The notes beneath the pieces are model-generated. The model had not been told where the DNA came from and ran no database searches. It worked only from the letters and a program-made list of their open reading frames with translations. Below are positions 34,113 to 41,916 of a DNA stretch of 64,000 nt, one piece after another (position 1 is the stretch's first letter; every line of letters starts with the position of its first letter). The stretch is from SIG622 sp045604705 (GTDB lineage Bacteria > Bacillota > Clostridia > Oscillospirales > CAG-382), in assembly GCA_045604705.1 (NCBI GenBank), contig JAZUOO010000030.1:40797-104796 (forward strand), read 5' to 3'. The translations under genes were made by a program, and so were the position numbers.

Positions 34113-35501
34113 ATGCTTAAAAGGTTTATTGGAGATAAAGCATTTTATTCAAGAGTCATAGCGATAACGCTTCCGATACTTATTCAGAATATAATTACCA
34201 ACTTTGTTAGTCTTATCGATAACATAATGGTAGGTCAGATAGGCACTGAACAGATGACAGGCGTCGCAGTGGTAAATCAACTTATGTTTGTATATAACAT
34301 CTGCATTTTCGGAGGCATTTCCGGACCCGGAATATTCACGGCTCAGTACTATGGCAAAAACGACACAAAGGGTGTAAGAGATACATTCAGATTCAAGATA
34401 CTGATAGTACTCTTTATAACGTTAATCGGATTTATACTGTGTACATTTTTCCGTGATCCGCTTATCTCACTGTTTTTGCATGAGGGTGAGGAAGGTCTTA
34501 ATGTAGCCCGTACTCTTGAATACGGAAGACAGTATATTGCCATAATGTCAGTTCAGCTTCTCCCGTTTGCTGTAATGCAGGCTTATGCCGGTACCTTGCG
34601 TGAGACAGGTAATACAGTTGTTCCGATGATTTCGGGTGTTGTTGCGGTTATTGTTAATACTTGTCTTAACTATATTCTCATTTTCGGCAAATTCGGTTTG
34701 CCCGTGCTTGGAATACAGGGGGCTGCCATTGCAACGGTAATTGCGAGATTTATTGAGTGCTTTATAGTTATTTTATCCACACACTTCAACTCAAAAAAGT
34801 ATTGCTTTATTATCGGTGCATACAAGTCGATGAGAATACCCGCAGAGCTTGTCACAAGGATAGTCAAAAAGGGATTCCCGCTTATGGTAAACGAAATACT
34901 CTGGTCGCTCGGAACGGCGACTCTTGTGCAATGCTATTCGGTAAGGGGACTTGAAGTTGTTTCTGCGTATAATATAAGCTCGACAATATCCAATTTGTTC
35001 CACTGTGCATTCTTCTCCTTTGGAACCACTATTTCCATTATTATAGGTCAGCTTCTTGGTTCGGGAAATCTGAAAAAAGCCAAGGATGAAAGTGTAAAAA
35101 TACTTGCTCTTGTTGTGGCGATATGTATGGCTATGGGAAGTGTCATGGTAATTCTTGCACCGGCAATTCCGAGTGTTTACAATACACAGCAATCTGTCAA
35201 AGATCTTGCTTGTGAGTTCCTTATCATCAGCGCATTGCTTATGCCGATTCATGGATTTACTCACGGTTCGTATTTTACACTTCGCTCCGGCGGTAAGACT
35301 GTTGTGACATTCCTGTTTGACAGTGTGTTTATGTGGTCACTCTCAATTCCCTGTGCTTTTATTCTTTCGAGATTTACACCTCTTTCCATTATTCCGATAT
35401 TCCTTGCAGTTCAAGGGATTGACTGTATAAAATGCATCCTTGGGTTTATACTTGTCAAAAAGGGTATTTGGGTAAACAATCTTGTTCATGACAGTGAATA
35501 A
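34113..35501 (+). CDS. MATE-family multidrug efflux transporter (copy 1)
   Basis: 462 residues, twelve predicted transmembrane helices. MATE signatures: ITLPILIQNIITNFVSLIDN near the N-terminus, VGQIGTEQMTGVAVVNQL, and the mirrored second half starting at KGFPLMVNEILWSLG. It exports cations or drugs by Na+ or H+ antiport; substrate is unknown. The ATG at 34113 has AAGGA seven bases upstream and lies only 21 bases after the tRNA CCA. There is no terminator or independent promoter in between, so the mRNA probably comes from a tRNA-mRNA co-transcript. A terminator follows. Confidence 0.9.
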   Translation: MLKRFIGDKAFYSRVIAITLPILIQNIITNFVSLIDNIMVGQIGTEQMTGVAVVNQLMFVYNICIFGGISGPGIFTAQYYGKNDTKGVRDTFRFKILIVLFITLIGFILCTFFRDPLISLFLHEGEEGLNVARTLEYGRQYIAIMSVQLLPFAVMQAYAGTLRETGNTVVPMISGVVAVIVNTCLNYILIFGKFGLPVLGIQGAAIATVIARFIECFIVILSTHFNSKKYCFIIGAYKSMRIPAELVTRIVKKGFPLMVNEILWSLGTATLVQCYSVRGLEVVSAYNISSTISNLFHCAFFSFGTTISIIIGQLLGSGNLKKAKDESVKILALVVAICMAMGSVMVILAPAIPSVYNTQQSVKDLACEFLIISALLMPIHGFTHGSYFTLRSGGKTVVTFLFDSVFMWSLSIPCAFILSRFTPLSIIPIFLAVQGIDCIKCILGFILVKKGIWVNNLVHDSE

Positions 35502-35509
35502 AGCTTTGG

Positions 35510-35540
35510 CGGTTGTCGGTTTGGCAACCGTCTTTTTAAA
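35510..35540 (+). terminator. Terminator after MATE gene 1
   Basis: CGGTTG (35510-35515) pairs with CAACCG (35525-35530), nine-base loop, then TCTTTTTAAA. Confidence 0.78.
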
Positions 35541-35632
35541 TGTATTTTTTTGTACTCTCCAGATGATATGCCGTACTTTCTTTTGAAGCTTCTGTTGAAA
35601 TATGTAACATTCATAAATCCGCACATATGAGG
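35541..35632 (-). pseudogene. Remnant of an AraC-family regulator (C-terminal HTH)
   Basis: Minus-strand translation gives CGFMNVTYFNRSFKRKYGIS followed by SGEYKKI. This is the second helix-turn-helix hallmark of AraC/XylS regulators (GFxxxxYFxRxFKxxxGxxPxxYR). An in-frame TAA precedes it, and no first HTH or effector domain can be read upstream. It is therefore a decayed 3' end, not a working gene. Confidence 0.75.
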
Positions 35633-35949
35633 TTAAGAAGTATATTCAGTGTCAGCATGGAGCTCATTTCAAAAATTTCCTTGATTTCTGATTACTATTA
35701 TAATCGAAGTGCGTGAACAGTTTTTTCGAAATAATAGCATTTCTTAAAAAATACCGAGGGCTTTGCTCGTAAGCATTGTGACAGACGCAGGTATACGTAA
35801 AGCCGTATAATCGTTCAAAGACCCTTCAGGAAATGCTCATTGAAAATGGTGCGGTAAAAGAATAATGTATTCCTCCCCTGCGGTTTTGCTTTTTTCGGAA
35901 ATATTTTTGAACTGCTTGCTTTGACGTTTATTTGTTTCTATTTTATCTA
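35633..35949. other. Gene-free region with possible further debris
   Basis: About 320 bases without a supported gene. A short plus-strand open stretch near 35800-35865 reads KPYNRSKTLQEMLIENGAVKE and stops; it could be the end of another lost gene but is unrecognised. No repeat or RNA was identified. Confidence 0.4.
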
Positions 35950-35977
35950 TTGCATTTTTAAAAATATGGTGTATAAT
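35950..35977 (+). promoter_or_regulatory. Promoter of the VanY-type peptidase gene
   Basis: TTGCAT (35950-35955), 16-base spacer, TATAAT (35972-35977), about 30 bases before the ATG. Confidence 0.72.
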
Positions 35978-36008
35978 ACTGTTATGATTTTATATAAGGG
36001 AATATCAG

Positions 36009-37589
36009 ATGAACAATAATACTAACAATACTTCCGCAAACCGCAGACGTGACATAGTTACTCCCGCGCAAAGAAAAGCGGCAAAGGAAAGAAAGCTTGC
36101 GGCGCAAAGGGAAGCTCAGGAAGAAAGGCTGGCAGCGGAAAAAGAGGCTCAGGCTGAAAAGCTGAGAGCAGACGAGGCAAAACGTCGGGAAATTGAAGCA
36201 AGACGCAGAAGCTCGGTTAAAACATCTTCAAAAGCGGCTGTACCGTTAAGAACTTCAATGTCTCCTCCACCCGCATCCGCAAAAAAAGCTTCGGCACGAT
36301 CTGAAAGAAAACTTTACGGGCAACAGCAACAATCAGAAATACCGGAACGCCGTATCTGCAAGGAAAACGAACGACGAAGCAAACATTATGCACAGCACCG
36401 CCGTATATCCGAGCTTGAATATCAGATTCATCACCAGCAGCTTATCCGCGACAATATGCTTGACAAGGATATGGAAAAATACAGTCCAAAAAGCAACAAA
36501 ACCGGTAAGATTGTTGCAATCACCGTTATTGCGGTACTGCTTATACTGAACATTATAGTATTTTCAGCTCTTACCCAAAGAAGCATACCCACAAAAAATA
36601 CACAACCCACCACCCCAACAACCTCAGGCGGATTGGTAAATAACGATGAACAGCATGGAGTCCCCGAAATTGAATCCCCAAATGATAAGCATACCGTATC
36701 GGCTTCTGAATATACCAACGGCACGCTCATACTTGTCAACGGCGAACACCCTTACGATTTTGACAACGTCGGAATCGATATAAAGGACGATGAGCTTGTA
36801 ACCGTCGCAAAGGAAATAAAAGATAAAACCTACAAGGCGGCTGACTACAAAGTATATCTGAACCGCGAAACTGTGGAAATGCTTAATCTTATGATGGCGG
36901 ACTTTTACGCCTACTCTCGGCGCGACGACGTAATGGTAAACAGTGCACACAGAACTTTGGATCAGCAACAGGATATTCTCGATTCCAAAAAGAAGCAGCT
37001 TGGCGAGGATCAGCAGATAGCACAGACTCCAGGCAACAGTGAGCATCATACGGGATATGCCTTTGACTTTTCGATATATCCCGCAAACAAGAACGGTAGC
37101 ACTTTCATCAATACCGGTAATTATACATGGATATATGAAAACTGTCACAAGTACGGTTTTATATTGAGATACCCTGAAGGAAAAACCGCTATCACGGGAA
37201 TAGCCCCGGAAAGCTGGCATTTCAGATATGTTGGTATTCCTCATGCAACCTATATGTACCAAAAGGGAAAAACTCTTGAGGAATACATCCGTGACATTGC
37301 AATATATTCCGAAAGTATTCCGCTGACAATCAATATTTCTGATACTGAAAGCTACAGCGTATTTTATGTAAAAAAAGAAGACGCGGCACAGGTTACTTTC
37401 TCTGTTCCGAAGAACACTGAATATAAAATCAGCGGAGATAATGTCGGTGGCTTTGTGGTCTGGTACAACAATGCGGATGTCGGCAAAAAGGGTGCAATGC
37501 AAAATCCGAATGTAGGAGCGTTTGAAAACACGGAAAGCTTTGAAAATGTACAATCCGACAAAAATCGGACTACACAAGGCGACATATAA
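36009..37589 (+). CDS. VanY-type D-alanyl-D-alanine carboxypeptidase (M15B) with cytoplasmic N-terminal region
   Basis: 526 residues. Residues 1-165 are hydrophilic and dominated by Ala/Glu/Lys/Arg-rich, probably coiled-coil sequence. A single transmembrane helix follows at about 168-190 (IVAITVIAVLLILNIIVFSAL), then an extracytoplasmic M15B peptidase. The zinc-site motifs are intact: SEHHTGYAFD (SxHxxGxAxD) and PESWHFRYVG (E-x-x-H). Peptidases of this class trim the terminal D-Ala of peptidoglycan stem peptides. About 90 residues of beta-rich sequence and a polar tail follow the catalytic domain. AAGGGA lies seven bases before the ATG. The long cytoplasmic region is unusual for VanY and may tether the enzyme to cytoplasmic partners. 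Confidence 0.88.
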   Translation: MNNNTNNTSANRRRDIVTPAQRKAAKERKLAAQREAQEERLAAEKEAQAEKLRADEAKRREIEARRRSSVKTSSKAAVPLRTSMSPPPASAKKASARSERKLYGQQQQSEIPERRICKENERRSKHYAQHRRISELEYQIHHQQLIRDNMLDKDMEKYSPKSNKTGKIVAITVIAVLLILNIIVFSALTQRSIPTKNTQPTTPTTSGGLVNNDEQHGVPEIESPNDKHTVSASEYTNGTLILVNGEHPYDFDNVGIDIKDDELVTVAKEIKDKTYKAADYKVYLNRETVEMLNLMMADFYAYSRRDDVMVNSAHRTLDQQQDILDSKKKQLGEDQQIAQTPGNSEHHTGYAFDFSIYPANKNGSTFINTGNYTWIYENCHKYGFILRYPEGKTAITGIAPESWHFRYVGIPHATYMYQKGKTLEEYIRDIAIYSESIPLTINISDTESYSVFYVKKEDAAQVTFSVPKNTEYKISGDNVGGFVVWYNNADVGKKGAMQNPNVGAFENTESFENVQSDKNRTTQGDI

Positions 37590-37598
37590 GAAAAATAA

Positions 37599-37620
37599 GT
37601 GCGGCAATACTTCACCGCAC
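37599..37620 (-). terminator. Terminator after the SASP gene
   Basis: GTGCGG / CCGCAC stem with a ten-base loop; on the minus strand it is followed by TTATTTTTCTT. It serves the SASP gene reading towards the peptidase gene. Confidence 0.7.
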
Positions 37621-37633
37621 CTTCGATTTTCTC

Positions 37634-37664
37634 CCGTCTGCTTTTTGCAGGCGGTTCTTTTATT
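37634..37664 (+). terminator. Terminator after the VanY-type gene
   Basis: CCGTCTGC / GCAGGCGG stem (one T-G pair), five-T loop, followed by TTCTTTTATT on the plus strand. Confidence 0.75.
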
Positions 37665-37674
37665 CCGATTTCAA

Positions 37675-37878
37675 TCAGCCGTTGGAACTGTTCTTCATTG
37701 CATTTTCGGCGTCCATGATCATCTTCTTAACCATCTGACCGCCGACAGAACCTGCCTGCTTGGAAGTGAGGTCACCGTTATAACCCTGCTTGAGGTTAAC
37801 GCCGACTTCAGATGCAGCTTCCATTTTAAACTTATCCATTGCTTCCTTTGCTTCGGGTACGAGTCTCTTGTTATTCAT
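37675..37878 (-). CDS. Alpha/beta-type small acid-soluble spore protein (SASP)
   Basis: 67 residues. The family core is clear: MEAASEVGVNLKQGYNGDL (containing the GPR protease cleavage region) and SKQAGSVGGQMVKKMI. These proteins coat spore DNA and protect it from UV and heat; they are made in the forespore under sigma-G. AAGGAG lies nine bases before the ATG. A hairpin (AGCCGAAA/TTTCGGCT, 37918-37938) lies in the leader. I could not find a convincing sigma-G promoter. The gene indicates that the organism is, or recently was, a spore former. Confidence 0.93.
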   Translation of the reverse strand: MNNKRLVPEAKEAMDKFKMEAASEVGVNLKQGYNGDLTSKQAGSVGGQMVKKMIMDAENAMKNSSNG

Positions 37879-38271
37879 TTTAATTACTCCTTGAATATCT
37901 TTTTTATCTTTTTATAAAGCCGAAACTTCCTTTCGGCTCCGTATTTAGTGTTTTCCGCTTTTGTTCTTTTAACCGAGGTAATTTTTTCATTAAGCCTTTT
38001 TGCGGAAAGCTTTGTTTCATTATCGAAGTAAATACACATTCCTTTTTGCACTTTCTTTTTGGATATGTGGTTTCTTCGGAATTAGTTTGCAACGAAATAT
38101 GTTTTTTATTTACGGTAATTTTTTGTAAATCGAAAATTAAGATTCCGCCACACCGCAGGTTTGCCAAGTTGATGCTTTTGTGCTTGTGTCAAAAATATTC
38201 CGTCGAGCCTCATAGTTTTATAAAAAAATTCAAATATTACGATAACGTTACAAAATTCACGATGACTTCCC
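37879..38271. other. Gene-free region upstream of the SASP and MATE 2 genes
   Basis: About 390 bases. It holds the SASP leader hairpin and one copy of a dispersed repeat (38070-38130). An 87-codon minus-strand frame (37904-38167) lacks a ribosome-binding site and ends inside the hairpin region, so it is not called. Confidence 0.5.
38070..38130. repeat. Dispersed intergenic repeat, copy A
   Basis: Resembles 40531-40593: both read GTTTC-TTCGG-AAT-AGTTTG, then TTTTATTTACGGTAA and TTTGTAAAT, with small indels. The last part is a partial dyad (ATTTAC / GTAAAT). The two copies flank the second MATE gene. Confidence 0.6.
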
Positions 38272-38299
38272 TTGACTATATAAAAAAACAGTGTATAAT
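38272..38299 (+). promoter_or_regulatory. Promoter of MATE gene 2
   Basis: TTGACT (38272-38277), 16-base spacer, TATAAT (38294-38299). The leader of about 75 bases contains a possible five-codon upstream frame (ATG at 38314, MRSRE, stop) and a GAGG/CCTC dyad. Confidence 0.78.
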
Positions 38300-38380
38300 A
38301 TAGGAAGTGGTTTTATGAGGTCAAGAGAATGATGCCTCTTTAGTCAAAACAGTTACAAATAAAATATAAGGAGTCCATAT

Positions 38381-39784
38381 ATGTCATCACCAGACACAAA
38401 ATATATAAAAATGACCACCGAGCCGGTCGAAAAACTCGTCTGTAAGCTGGCTCTCCCCACCATCATAAGTATGCTCGTCACCACATTCTACAATCTCGCT
38501 GACACATTCTTTGTTCGTCTTCTTGACAATGACAGCATGGTAGCTGCGGTAGGTGTTGTGCTTCCGCTTATGAACATAATCCAGGCATTCGGATTTTTCT
38601 GCGGACACGGCTCGGGAAACTACATTTCAAGAGCACTCGGACGACGTGATAAAAAGGATGCCGAAACTATGTGTGCAACCGGCTTCGGCTGGTCAATCAT
38701 TATGGGACTTGCCATTTGTATCCCCGGTCTTATCTTCCGTGAACAGCTTGCACTTGTCCTGGGTGCAAAAACTGAGGCGACTCTTACAGCTACCGTTGAC
38801 TACATGACATGGATTTTGCTTGCGGTTCCCTTTATGACAGGTGCAATTGTTATAAACAATCAGCTTCGTATGCAGGGTAATGCCGTTTTTGCAATGGCAG
38901 GACTCACCTCCGGTGCCGTCATAAACATAATTCTTGATCCTATTCTCATTTTCGGTGCAGGCATGGGAGTTGCAGGTGCGGCGCTTGCTACGGCAATAAG
39001 CCAGCTTATAAGTTTCATTCTTCTTATGATAGCACTTCACAAAAGTGACAACATAAGAATAAATCTTAAAAACTTCACGCCGAATCTCTTTTATGTCAAG
39101 GGAATAGTGCAGGGCGGTCTCCCCTCTCTCGCACGTCAGGGACTTGCGAGTATTGCTGTTGCAACGCTCAATCATGCTGTAGGTATCTATGTTGTGGGCG
39201 ATGTAATGACGGATGCAGTTCAGGCGGCAATGGCGGGTACTTCAAAGCTTATGCTGTTCCTTTCTTCTGCACTTATCGGCTTCGGTCAGGGTTTCCAGCC
39301 TGTCTGCGGCTTCAACTACGGTGCAAAGAAATATGACCGTGTACGTAATGCCTACAGCTTCTGTATAAAGCTCTCGGTGGTAGTTCTTCTCATAATCGCG
39401 GTTGTCGGCTTTATCTTCGCAGAGCCCATAGTTTCAATTGTCGCCGGCACAAGCCCCCTCGCAATGGAAGTCGCAGCGTTTACATTCCGTGCACAACTGT
39501 GCAGCTTCCCTCTTATGAGCTGGGTAATCCTGTGCAATATGCTCCTGCAAAACATAGGACTCACTTTCAAAGCCACCTTCGTTGCCGCGTCAAGGCAGGG
39601 CTTGACCTTTATTCCGTCGGTATTGCTGCTGCCGCTTATCACAGGCGCTCTCGGTGCTACTCCCATCCTCGGGCTTCAGCTTGCACAGGCTGTTAGTGAT
39701 ATGCTTGCCTTTGTCATTTCCCTCCCGATAGGACTTGCGGTTTTGCGCGGCATGAAAAACTCATCGGATCAACTAAAAGCTTAA
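38381..39784 (+). CDS. MATE-family multidrug efflux transporter (copy 2, MepA-like)
   Basis: 467 residues, twelve predicted transmembrane helices. MATE signatures: LALPTIISMLVTTFYNLADTFFV, QAFGFFCGHGSGNYISRALGR and GLPSLARQGLASIA opening the second half, plus FGQGFQPVCGFNYGAKKYDRV, typical of MepA/NorM-type pumps. Distinct in sequence from the MATE gene at 34.1 kb. AAGGAG lies eight bases before the ATG. It has its own promoter with a short leader; substrate is unknown. Confidence 0.92.
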   Translation: MSSPDTKYIKMTTEPVEKLVCKLALPTIISMLVTTFYNLADTFFVRLLDNDSMVAAVGVVLPLMNIIQAFGFFCGHGSGNYISRALGRRDKKDAETMCATGFGWSIIMGLAICIPGLIFREQLALVLGAKTEATLTATVDYMTWILLAVPFMTGAIVINNQLRMQGNAVFAMAGLTSGAVINIILDPILIFGAGMGVAGAALATAISQLISFILLMIALHKSDNIRINLKNFTPNLFYVKGIVQGGLPSLARQGLASIAVATLNHAVGIYVVGDVMTDAVQAAMAGTSKLMLFLSSALIGFGQGFQPVCGFNYGAKKYDRVRNAYSFCIKLSVVVLLIIAVVGFIFAEPIVSIVAGTSPLAMEVAAFTFRAQLCSFPLMSWVILCNMLLQNIGLTFKATFVAASRQGLTFIPSVLLLPLITGALGATPILGLQLAQAVSDMLAFVISLPIGLAVLRGMKNSSDQLKA

Positions 39785-39822
39785 ACTAACCATTTTCGGC
39801 GATAAAATAACTTAATCGAGCA

Positions 39823-39876
39823 CCAAAAGGACGTGTAAAGGTCAATTCCGATACACGTCCTGAATTATTATTTTGG
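39823..39876 (+). terminator. Terminator-like hairpin after MATE gene 2
   Basis: Perfect ten-base-pair stem AGGACGTGTA (39828-39837) / TACACGTCCT (39852-39861), with outer CCAAAA/TTTTGG pairing. The U-tract is interrupted (GAATTATTATTTTGG). Confidence 0.65.
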
Positions 39877-40040
39877 TATCTCTAAAAGCAACTTTAACCC
39901 GCAAAAGAGGGGTGAAAAAAAACGTCATTTGCGATAAAAAAACACTGAGTTACACTTTGTAAAAACGTTTTATTGTTCAAGGTAAACAAATTTTCTTGCA
40001 TCATTTTTTAAATATGAGTTTTACAGGTTATCAGTTACTT

Positions 40041-40151
40041 TTAAAGAACTTCAATACCGTCCTTTTCGCATATGATTTCATTGAATTCTCTTTCAAAGCT
40101 CTCATCGTATTCGGTTATGTTAACTGCAAAGCAGTACTTTGTACCCTTTAG
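40041..40151 (-). pseudogene. Orphan C-terminal coding fragment
   Basis: Minus-strand frame between stops reads GTKYCFAVNITEYDESFERE, then FNEIICEKDGIEVL and TAA. Codon use matches neighbouring genes (GAA, AAG, CTT), unlike random sequence, but there is no start or ribosome-binding site. It looks like the surviving 3' end of a lost gene. The family is not recognised. Confidence 0.4.
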
Positions 40152-40173
40152 TTATTTTTGAATTATTTAATAT

Positions 40174-40202
40174 AAAAAACCGAGACACATTAAGCATCCC
40201 GG
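40174..40202 (-). terminator. Terminator-like hairpin
   Basis: Minus-strand CCGGGA / TCTCGG stem (one G-U pair), eleven-base loop, then TTTTTT. No intact gene ends here, consistent with a decayed locus. Confidence 0.5.
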
Positions 40203-40203
40203 C

Positions 40204-40524
40204 ATAAATGTTTATATAAAAAGCACCCTCATCGTTCCCATTTGACAAACAGTCATTGACGAAGTCAAACAAAATCTGTGTTTTAAAAAGCTTTATACTT
40301 CGTAAAAACTCAAATTCCGATCTGAAAAAGTTCCTTAAATAATTATCCTGATCTTCAAACCGACAACCGACTACCCGGTTCTTCGCCGCATTCCCGAAAG
40401 ATTGGTCTTTCGCTGTTCTCACGCACGACAAATGTGAAATACGATTCGGATGCTCATAAATGAAGCGGAATCCCAAAGTGTCATACAATAGGGACTCCGC
40501 ATAGACTCGTATCCCTTTTGCCAA
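40204..40524 (-). pseudogene. Doubtful open frame, possibly decayed foreign gene
   Basis: An open minus-strand stretch of over 100 codons (AKGIRVYAESLLYDTLGFRF at its start) continues through the terminator-like hairpin to 40120. It begins only at a TTG without a ribosome-binding site, and its Arg and Leu codon choice (CGG, CGA, TTG, TTA) differs from that of neighbouring genes. Either non-coding or a decayed acquired gene. Confidence 0.25.
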
Positions 40525-40530
40525 CGCTTT

Positions 40531-40593
40531 GTTTCGGCTTCGGGAATAGTTTGTGCAGTAATTTATATTTTATTTACGGTAAAATTTGTAAAT
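40531..40593. repeat. Dispersed intergenic repeat, copy B
   Basis: Second copy of the 60-base repeat at 38070-38130, same orientation, sharing TTTTATTTACGGTAA and TTTGTAAAT and the preceding TTCGG and AGTTTG blocks. Confidence 0.6.
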
Positions 40594-40635
40594 AATAAAG
40601 TTCATTGCTCTTTCAAAACCGAATTTTTCAAGCAA

Positions 40636-41904
40636 TCAAAGCTTTTCTGTGATTTCTCTTATCTCTGAAATGTTTATCCTCTTCTTATCCTCCTTGAAGG
40701 TGAGAACCAGGTTGTCCTTTGTGAAGATTTCTCTTACAATTTCCGTCATTCTTTCGGCAGTAACATTCTTATATGACTCCACCCGTTCATCAAAAGAAGC
40801 AAATCCGCGTCCCAGAAGCTTGTCCTCATATCCGAGCTGAAAATTTAGATCCTCAGGCTCATCCAGCAGACACTTTGCATTGACAACATAGGATGCTCTT
40901 GCATATTCAAGTTCATCTTTTATACCGCACTTCAGCTTTGCAAGAATATCAACGACCTTTTTTACGGATTTATAGGCATCCTTTGCTCCGACCTCGTAAA
41001 GAAAACTCAGTGTTCCTATATTCTTATACCTTTCAATAGAAGCATCATAGCTGTACACCATTCCCGATTCCTCGGAAAGCCCTTTGAATATCTTTGAGCA
41101 TTCTCCCGAAAAGAGTATATCATAAAGCAGATAACTCTCCGCACAGTTATACCTTTCGGAAAAAATATCAAAAGAAAACCTTACTATATGCTCCTTTGAG
41201 TTCTTGACCGCAATGTGCGCATTCCTTTTTCCGAACATCACAGGCACCTGTGCCTTATTATCCATCTTTTCACCGCAAACAGGCAACCTTTTATTCTCAA
41301 CGACATAGTGAAGATACGCAAGTCCGTCGTCACCGTAATTCCCCGTAACGTAAAAGAATATGTTATTCGCTGACAAGAATCTCTCCTGTGCTCCGAATAG
41401 AGCCTTAATACCTATCTTATCAAGAACCGCATTTTTTCCAAGAATAGTATTGGAGAGCCTCGTCCCATCCCAAACTATTTTCTCGGAAAAATACTCCAGC
41501 GAATTTCTTTCGTCACTCTCGCGAAGCTCGCTCTTTATTCTTTTTCTTTCAACATCCAGCTCACATTTAGGAACACTGAACGGGGTGAAAATCTCGCAAA
41601 GAATATCAACACTTTCACGGAATTTCTCCGTTGCACCGGTAATTTTAAACTGAATAAACTCTTTGTAAGTTACGGCATTCATGGTTATGCCGAGCATATC
41701 GGCACGTCTGTACAGCTCACCGCCGAGAGCAGTGTTTATACTCCTGAACGCCGTATGCTCAAAAAAGTGGGATATTCCGTTTTCCGCATCCTTTTCATAC
41801 AAAGGTCCTGCTTTAACGTAAAGACAAAGACAGAAGGAGTGAAGATAGGGGCTTCTGTATCCGTATATTTCAACACCGTTTTTTGAAACTCTTTTCTCTT
41901 CCAT
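40636..41904 (-). CDS. M16-family zinc peptidase
   Basis: 422 residues. The inverted zinc motif HFFEH (HxxEH) lies at about residues 46-50, with the distal Glu likely in the ELDVERKRIKSEL region about 75 residues later. The C-terminal half has the R/Y-type active-site completion (ESGMVYSYDASIERYKNIGTLSF). It resembles the YmfF/YmfH and PqqL-like peptidases of Firmicutes; the substrate is unknown, and YmfF-type partners usually come in pairs, which is not so here. The ribosome-binding site is weak. It starts 12 bases after the CaCA exchanger stop, so it is translated from a shared mRNA. Confidence 0.88.
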   Translation of the reverse strand: MEEKRVSKNGVEIYGYRSPYLHSFCLCLYVKAGPLYEKDAENGISHFFEHTAFRSINTALGGELYRRADMLGITMNAVTYKEFIQFKITGATEKFRESVDILCEIFTPFSVPKCELDVERKRIKSELRESDERNSLEYFSEKIVWDGTRLSNTILGKNAVLDKIGIKALFGAQERFLSANNIFFYVTGNYGDDGLAYLHYVVENKRLPVCGEKMDNKAQVPVMFGKRNAHIAVKNSKEHIVRFSFDIFSERYNCAESYLLYDILFSGECSKIFKGLSEESGMVYSYDASIERYKNIGTLSFLYEVGAKDAYKSVKKVVDILAKLKCGIKDELEYARASYVVNAKCLLDEPEDLNFQLGYEDKLLGRGFASFDERVESYKNVTAERMTEIVREIFTKDNLVLTFKEDKKRINISEIREITEKL

Positions 41905-41916
41905 TATAACCTACAA

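Noticed and set aside
37904..38167. 87-codon minus-strand frame upstream of the SASP gene
   Set aside because: No ribosome-binding site, ends inside a hairpin, and half of it lies in a dispersed intergenic repeat.
39900..39970. AAACGT/ACGTTT pairing as a possible small RNA
   Set aside because: Stem too short and AT-rich, with no promoter nearby.
40600..40635. TTGCT/AGCAA hairpin as an M16 terminator
   Set aside because: Only five base pairs with mismatches and no U-tract.
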